Assembly: GCA_001701225.1 (NCBI GenBank)
Contig: DAAQ01000004.1
Span: forward strand, 1 to 64,000
Reading direction: 5' to 3'
DNA length: 64,000 nt
Origin: Bacteroidales bacterium H5
GTDB lineage: Bacteria > Bacteroidota > Bacteroidia > Bacteroidales > Muribaculaceae
This document shows positions 59,950 to 64,000 of the stretch, in pieces. Positions within the stretch are counted from its first letter, which is position 1, and each line of letters starts with the position of its first letter. The notes beneath the pieces are model-generated. The model saw nothing but the letters and a program-made list of their open reading frames with translations, searched no databases and was not told the DNA's origin. The translations under genes were made by a program, and so were the position numbers.

Positions 59950-60255
59950 TGTGTGGGTGAATTGATAAATTGTTTGGGTTGATGACCCGGGCGCGGAGTA
60001 CGGCTTTTACAGTTCTTATATGTTTTTAACAAACAGACGCGAAAAGAGTTCAGTCGGGTCCAGATAAAAAAAATCGTTACATTCGCCACTTTTCTTCTCA
60101 ACTCCAAGAACTTTGCAATAGTGAGGGTGTTTATCATTTATATAGTTTCCGGTGACAGAGGTTCCGGGATAAGGCTGACACAAGTTCTTAAATAATGTCA
60201 AAAATGTAAGTAAAACCGGACAGCGACTAAAAACCGTCCTAAGCATCCCTCTACA
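59950..60255. other. divergent intergenic region
   Basis: About 300 bp between the divergent MFS and porin genes. It holds a GGGTTGATGACCC-type inverted repeat near 59975-60000 and an AACTTTG box near 60110. No gene is visible. Shared control of both sides is likely. Confidence 0.45.
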
Positions 60256-61596
60256 ATGAACTCCATCAAAACAAAGGCCGGATTGCTTCTGCTTTTTTCC
60301 GTTTCGGCAGGAGTATATGCCCGCGGACAGGACAATGTGTCCTCGACCGAGGGCTCCGGGAAAGTCGTCATCGAACGTACCACCCCAGAGATCAAAGAGA
60401 TTCTCGACCGCACACGCCCCGTTGAGAACCGTGCCATCCCGACCCCTAAATTCAACATTCACACGGCAGACAAGAGTTTCATACTGACCGTCGGCGGACA
60501 GATCAACCCGATTATCGGCTATGACATCGGCAACAACCTCTACAAACAGCCCGGGGCAGGCATAAGCTTTGTCACCTCGGCCATCCCTGTACCAGCTACC
60601 GCAGGTCATAAGGGGGATTTCTTCATCAACCCGATCAACGGCAATATCGACCTTCAGGTTGTCGGACTTCAAGGCACACCCAACGAGATAACAGGCTACG
60701 TCAAGGTGGGCACCAACGGCATAGACACCGATATAGTACTCCAGCGTGCATATATCACATACCGCGGATTTGTAGCGGGCATGAAACTGACACTGCTTCA
60801 GGACGATTATGCCTGCCAGCCTCCCACAATCGACCCCGAAGGCCCCTCGGGCTGCGTCAGCACGGTGGCATACGAGATTGCCTACAAGTCGAAAAATTAT
60901 GGCGGTTTCCGCTTTGCTGCAGGTCTTGACATGCCGACCTTCTACAGCTCGAACGGCTATTACCGTGGCAAGGATTATCCTGTGATGGATGGGAAGAAGA
61001 CCATCAGAGACGCCGAACAATATGTACCTGACATACCCGTATGGGTTGAGTACTCTTTCTCTCAGTGGAACCGCGTGAGGCTCTCGGGTATCCTGCGCAA
61101 TTTCGCATATCGCGACCTCATCGCAGACAAGACGCGCCACAAGGCCGGATGGGGCGCCATGCTCTCGGGCAACCTGAGCCCGTCGTCGAAACTCATATTC
61201 TATTATCAGTTCGCATATGGCAAAGGTATCGGCAACTATATCCAGGACATCGCCGGAAAGCCTATCTCGTTCGTGCCCCGCGACTCTGACCCGGGCCGCA
61301 TGAGCGCATCACCGATGACAGGCCTCAACCTCGGCGTCAGCTACAATCCTACCTCAAAGCTGCAGTTCAACGCCATGTTCTCCGAGGCCCGCATATGGGA
61401 CGTGGGAGAATACTGCAACTCGCTCCCTGAGGACCAGAACTATAAATACGCCCTCTACGGTGCAGTAAACTGCTTCTATACAATCAACTCCTATCTCCAG
61501 TGGGGCATCGAGTATCTCTGGGGCCACCGCGAGACATGGAATGCCGGAGGCGCCCACGACAACCGTATACAGACGCAGCTGAGTTTCACATTCTGA
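60256..61596 (+). CDS. DcaP-like outer-membrane porin (446 aa)
   Basis: Signal peptide ending about residue 22, then a beta-barrel with alternating strands and an aromatic C-terminal end (LSFTF) as expected for outer-membrane insertion. DcaP-type trimers take up dicarboxylates and other anions. Located between two MFS carriers. Confidence 0.7.
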   Translation: MNSIKTKAGLLLLFSVSAGVYARGQDNVSSTEGSGKVVIERTTPEIKEILDRTRPVENRAIPTPKFNIHTADKSFILTVGGQINPIIGYDIGNNLYKQPGAGISFVTSAIPVPATAGHKGDFFINPINGNIDLQVVGLQGTPNEITGYVKVGTNGIDTDIVLQRAYITYRGFVAGMKLTLLQDDYACQPPTIDPEGPSGCVSTVAYEIAYKSKNYGGFRFAAGLDMPTFYSSNGYYRGKDYPVMDGKKTIRDAEQYVPDIPVWVEYSFSQWNRVRLSGILRNFAYRDLIADKTRHKAGWGAMLSGNLSPSSKLIFYYQFAYGKGIGNYIQDIAGKPISFVPRDSDPGRMSASPMTGLNLGVSYNPTSKLQFNAMFSEARIWDVGEYCNSLPEDQNYKYALYGAVNCFYTINSYLQWGIEYLWGHRETWNAGGAHDNRIQTQLSFTF

Positions 61597-61656
61597 TGAC
61601 ACCCGCCGCACTCAGATTCTAACATATTCTATAAACTCTTTTAAAACATCCTCACT

Positions 61657-62994
61657 ATGAGTGGCATTAAATCCGGATTCGGCAATTCGACTCTACCGCT
61701 GTGGGCCGTCTTCAACCTGTATGTCATCTACATCTGTACCTCGATTCCAGGTCTGGCCATCTCCCCTATCATGGGAGACCTCACAAAAATCTTTCCGGGG
61801 ACATCACAGTTCGAGACCCAGCTTCTCGACATCGGCCCCAACATCGCCGCCATCCCGTTCGTCTTTCTCGGCGGCTGGATCGGCACGAAATTCAACAACA
61901 GTAAGCTGACCACCTGGACCTGTCTGGCCTATGGCATCTGCGGCGCGCTATTCTTTTTCGTGCCCAACATGATCTCGCTGATTATCCTGAGTTTCCTCAT
62001 CGGCATCTTCGCAGGCATCCTCAGCCCGCTCGCCTCGGCATTCATCGCCGATATGTTTGCAGGCAAAGCCCGTACCGCACAATATGGCTACACCTCCGCA
62101 ACACTCAACCTCGTGCTGATGGGATGTGTCATAGCCACCGGCTATCTCGCCAAGATAAACTGGCGTCTGCCCTTCTTCATCTATCTGCTCCCGTTCATCC
62201 CCCTGTTCTTCGCCAAGGGCTTCAAGAAATACATCAAGGAGCCCGGCCAGATACGCAAGAGCGACGCTGCTGCCATCGGCGCCAAGAAGGTGCATTACAA
62301 GTTCTCGAAAGAGGTCAATATGGGTATGCTCATAAGGTATTGCGTCTACTATTTCGTCATCACCTTCGTGATTGCCGCAATCAGCCTCTATATCCCCTTC
62401 AGGTACACTGACTCGTCTACTGCGGGCAACCTGACCTCAATACTCTTCTTCGGTATCATGGCCTCGGGCTATACCCTTAACTGGTGCCTGCGTGTGATGA
62501 AGAAGAAAGTTGCCATCTGCGTGATGGTGGCCATAGCTATCGGCTTCCTGCTCATGTCTATCACCAGCAATGTGTTCATCGTTGGTCTCGGCATCCTGAT
62601 TGCGACATATTTCTACGGCGTAGCCCAGCCATACTACTATGACCGGCTCTCAGTCGCATCCTCACGTGTGGCCCTGACCCTCACCCTGGCATGGTTCGCC
62701 TCGATGGACTCGATCGGCAACGTGCTCGCCGCACCTGTCATCGACCTCATCGCCAAGATATTCCACGAGCCGACGGCCACACATCCGCTTATCGCCTTCA
62801 AGATCTGTACGGCCCTGACCGTCATCGGACTCGTCGTGGTGATTATCCGCAAGATATATGTCTCCGCCCATGCCCCGGCCGAGAGCCATGAGGTGGTCAA
62901 TCCCGGCGCATCGGTAGCCCCGATACCCGACAAACCCCTGGCGACTGTAAGGAAGGAGACCGCAAACGACTCTACAAACAAGACTAACAACTAA
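61657..62994 (+). CDS. MFS transporter, paralogue of 58606-59949 (445 aa)
   Basis: Twelve helices, PGLAISPIMGDL near the N-terminus shared with the minus-strand MFS. Follows the porin by 60 bp and precedes the hydrolase by 14 bp, so inner-membrane uptake of the hydrolase product or substrate is likely. Confidence 0.75.
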   Translation: MSGIKSGFGNSTLPLWAVFNLYVIYICTSIPGLAISPIMGDLTKIFPGTSQFETQLLDIGPNIAAIPFVFLGGWIGTKFNNSKLTTWTCLAYGICGALFFFVPNMISLIILSFLIGIFAGILSPLASAFIADMFAGKARTAQYGYTSATLNLVLMGCVIATGYLAKINWRLPFFIYLLPFIPLFFAKGFKKYIKEPGQIRKSDAAAIGAKKVHYKFSKEVNMGMLIRYCVYYFVITFVIAAISLYIPFRYTDSSTAGNLTSILFFGIMASGYTLNWCLRVMKKKVAICVMVAIAIGFLLMSITSNVFIVGLGILIATYFYGVAQPYYYDRLSVASSRVALTLTLAWFASMDSIGNVLAAPVIDLIAKIFHEPTATHPLIAFKICTALTVIGLVVVIIRKIYVSAHAPAESHEVVNPGASVAPIPDKPLATVRKETANDSTNKTNN

Positions 62995-63008
62995 TTGTCT
63001 GACCTAAT

Positions 63009-64000
63009 ATGTACACTCCGAATTTCAAGAACACTGAGCCACGCGAGTATGTGCTCAATCCCTACACACGCGGCTTCTCACAGTGTGTCGACAACAACTG
63101 GAACTACGCCATCTATGCGCAGGATCCCAACGTCAGCATCTATCAGAACGAGTACAACGCAGGCTATGTGCAGGGCAAGATCCAGACCAGCAAGGTCATC
63201 AAGGCAACCCGCAACAACACATGGCGATGGTATGTGCTCGACGAGGGCCCCGGCGCAAACTCTACCCAGATTCCGCCGAACGGCACCGAAATCGCCCAAC
63301 GTCACCTTGTCGACAACTACAACTATCTGACAGACTGGGCTGAGAAAAACCAGTCTGACACCCGCGCACAAGGCATCATCCGACTGATGTTCAGGATGCT
63401 CGGCATCTATCACGGAGCTGCCGACAAGGAACCGCTGACCGGCGTGACGTTCGACATGCTCAAGCTGTCGTCAATGGACGCCGAAGATGCCGTGATGCAT
63501 ACCGGCGACGAGCCGCTGACATTCATAGACATCTATTTCCTCAACGCGCAGATGGACCTCTGGGACGCCGCCGGGAAGGAACTCGGTGTCGCGCTCAACA
63601 AGCTCGAGCAGGATGACAAGGAGAAACAGCTCACCGCCACAGAGCACGACGCGCTCAAATGGCGTCCGGGCGACTGCTCGGGATTCGTCAAGAAGATGGA
63701 CAACGGCGAGATTTTCTGGGCACACACCTCGTGGTGCTGCTTCATGGCCCAGACCTGTGCCGTCACCTATGTGATAGGCGAGGATTTCCTGACACAGAAC
63801 TCATTTTGTCCCGGACAGTTCGGGTCTAACACCGATTTCGGCTTCAACGGCCACGGCATAGGCTTCAACGAGACCACCGAGACATATTTCTATAACGAAT
63901 CCAAGACGCTGGGTATCTGGCTGACATGGCGTGCCGCCGCTGCCGAGATGTTTGCCAAGTCGATAGACGATTTCTATGAGTATGTCAAGCTCGACAATAC
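63009..64000 (+). CDS. phospholipase B-like / Ntn hydrolase, truncated by the window end
   Basis: The frame from ATG 63009 runs off the right edge (331 codons). The segment GDCSGFVKK followed by EIFWAHTSWCCFMA resembles the catalytic region of phospholipase B-like Ntn hydrolases, where Cys becomes the N-terminal nucleophile and a H-T-W follows. No N-terminal signal peptide. A fatty-acyl or amide substrate is plausible; penicillin-V/bile-salt-type hydrolases are distant alternatives. Confidence 0.5.
   Translation, partial: MYTPNFKNTEPREYVLNPYTRGFSQCVDNNWNYAIYAQDPNVSIYQNEYNAGYVQGKIQTSKVIKATRNNTWRWYVLDEGPGANSTQIPPNGTEIAQRHLVDNYNYLTDWAEKNQSDTRAQGIIRLMFRMLGIYHGAADKEPLTGVTFDMLKLSSMDAEDAVMHTGDEPLTFIDIYFLNAQMDLWDAAGKELGVALNKLEQDDKEKQLTATEHDALKWRPGDCSGFVKKMDNGEIFWAHTSWCCFMAQTCAVTYVIGEDFLTQNSFCPGQFGSNTDFGFNGHGIGFNETTETYFYNESKTLGIWLTWRAAAAEMFAKSIDDFYEYVKLDN

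Overview
The window is a prophage joined to a stretch of bacterial chromosome from a member of the Bacteroidales. Promoters of the Bacteroidota type (TAnnTTTG at -7, TTTG about 19-20 bp upstream) recur throughout. The host genes (RND and EmrAB-type efflux, NodT-like outer-membrane factors, DcaP-like porin) fit this order. The moderate-to-high GC and gene content suggest Muribaculaceae or a relative, but I cannot fix the genus.

Positions 1 to about 45.6 kb are a tailed-phage genome whose left end lies outside the window. A divergent switch sits at 44.4-45.5 kb: two tandem HTH repressors on + and a Cro-like gene on -. Everything from there leftward is on the minus strand. The early block (38.2-44.3 kb) holds a primase-SF3 helicase, a second P-loop NTPase, a protein with an SSB-type C-terminal tip, a P22-type antirepressor and an ASCH protein. 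A strip of small-gene cassettes follows (35.1-38.4 kb): two DUF5053-like genes, a HicAB toxin-antitoxin and duplicated leader-controlled genes. The lysis and head block (19.6-35.1 kb) holds a holin candidate, u-spanin candidate, portal, GH24 lysozyme, S49-type protease, major capsid protein and terminase. A second accessory strip (15.1-19.1 kb) has a second HicAB, two more leader-controlled genes and a two-gene AT-rich cargo cassette. The tail block (0-15.1 kb) runs from tape measure to a roughly 2,100-residue receptor-binding fibre. No integrase, transposase or reverse transcriptase is visible; any must lie to the left.

The most interesting structure is a family of four promoter-leader elements (L1 17.2-17.4, L2 17.8-18.1, L3 35.6-35.8, L4 36.9-37.1 kb). 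Each starts at a Bacteroidota promoter and ends at the start codon of a small gene. Each contains a terminator-like hairpin and three copies of a private arm (two in one sense, one antisense), so that three pairings compete. The arm sequence differs between copies, but all three positions change together. L3/L4 lie upstream of the head block and L1/L2 upstream of the tail block.

From 45.6 kb to the right end is chromosome: an RND tripartite pump, a divergent AraC regulator, a lactonase-like metallohydrolase, an EmrAB-TolC-type tripartite pump, an NAD(P)-binding protein, a Crp/Fnr regulator, then two MFS carriers flanking a DcaP-like porin, and a truncated phospholipase B-like Ntn hydrolase. 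This half looks like a small-molecule export and uptake neighbourhood.
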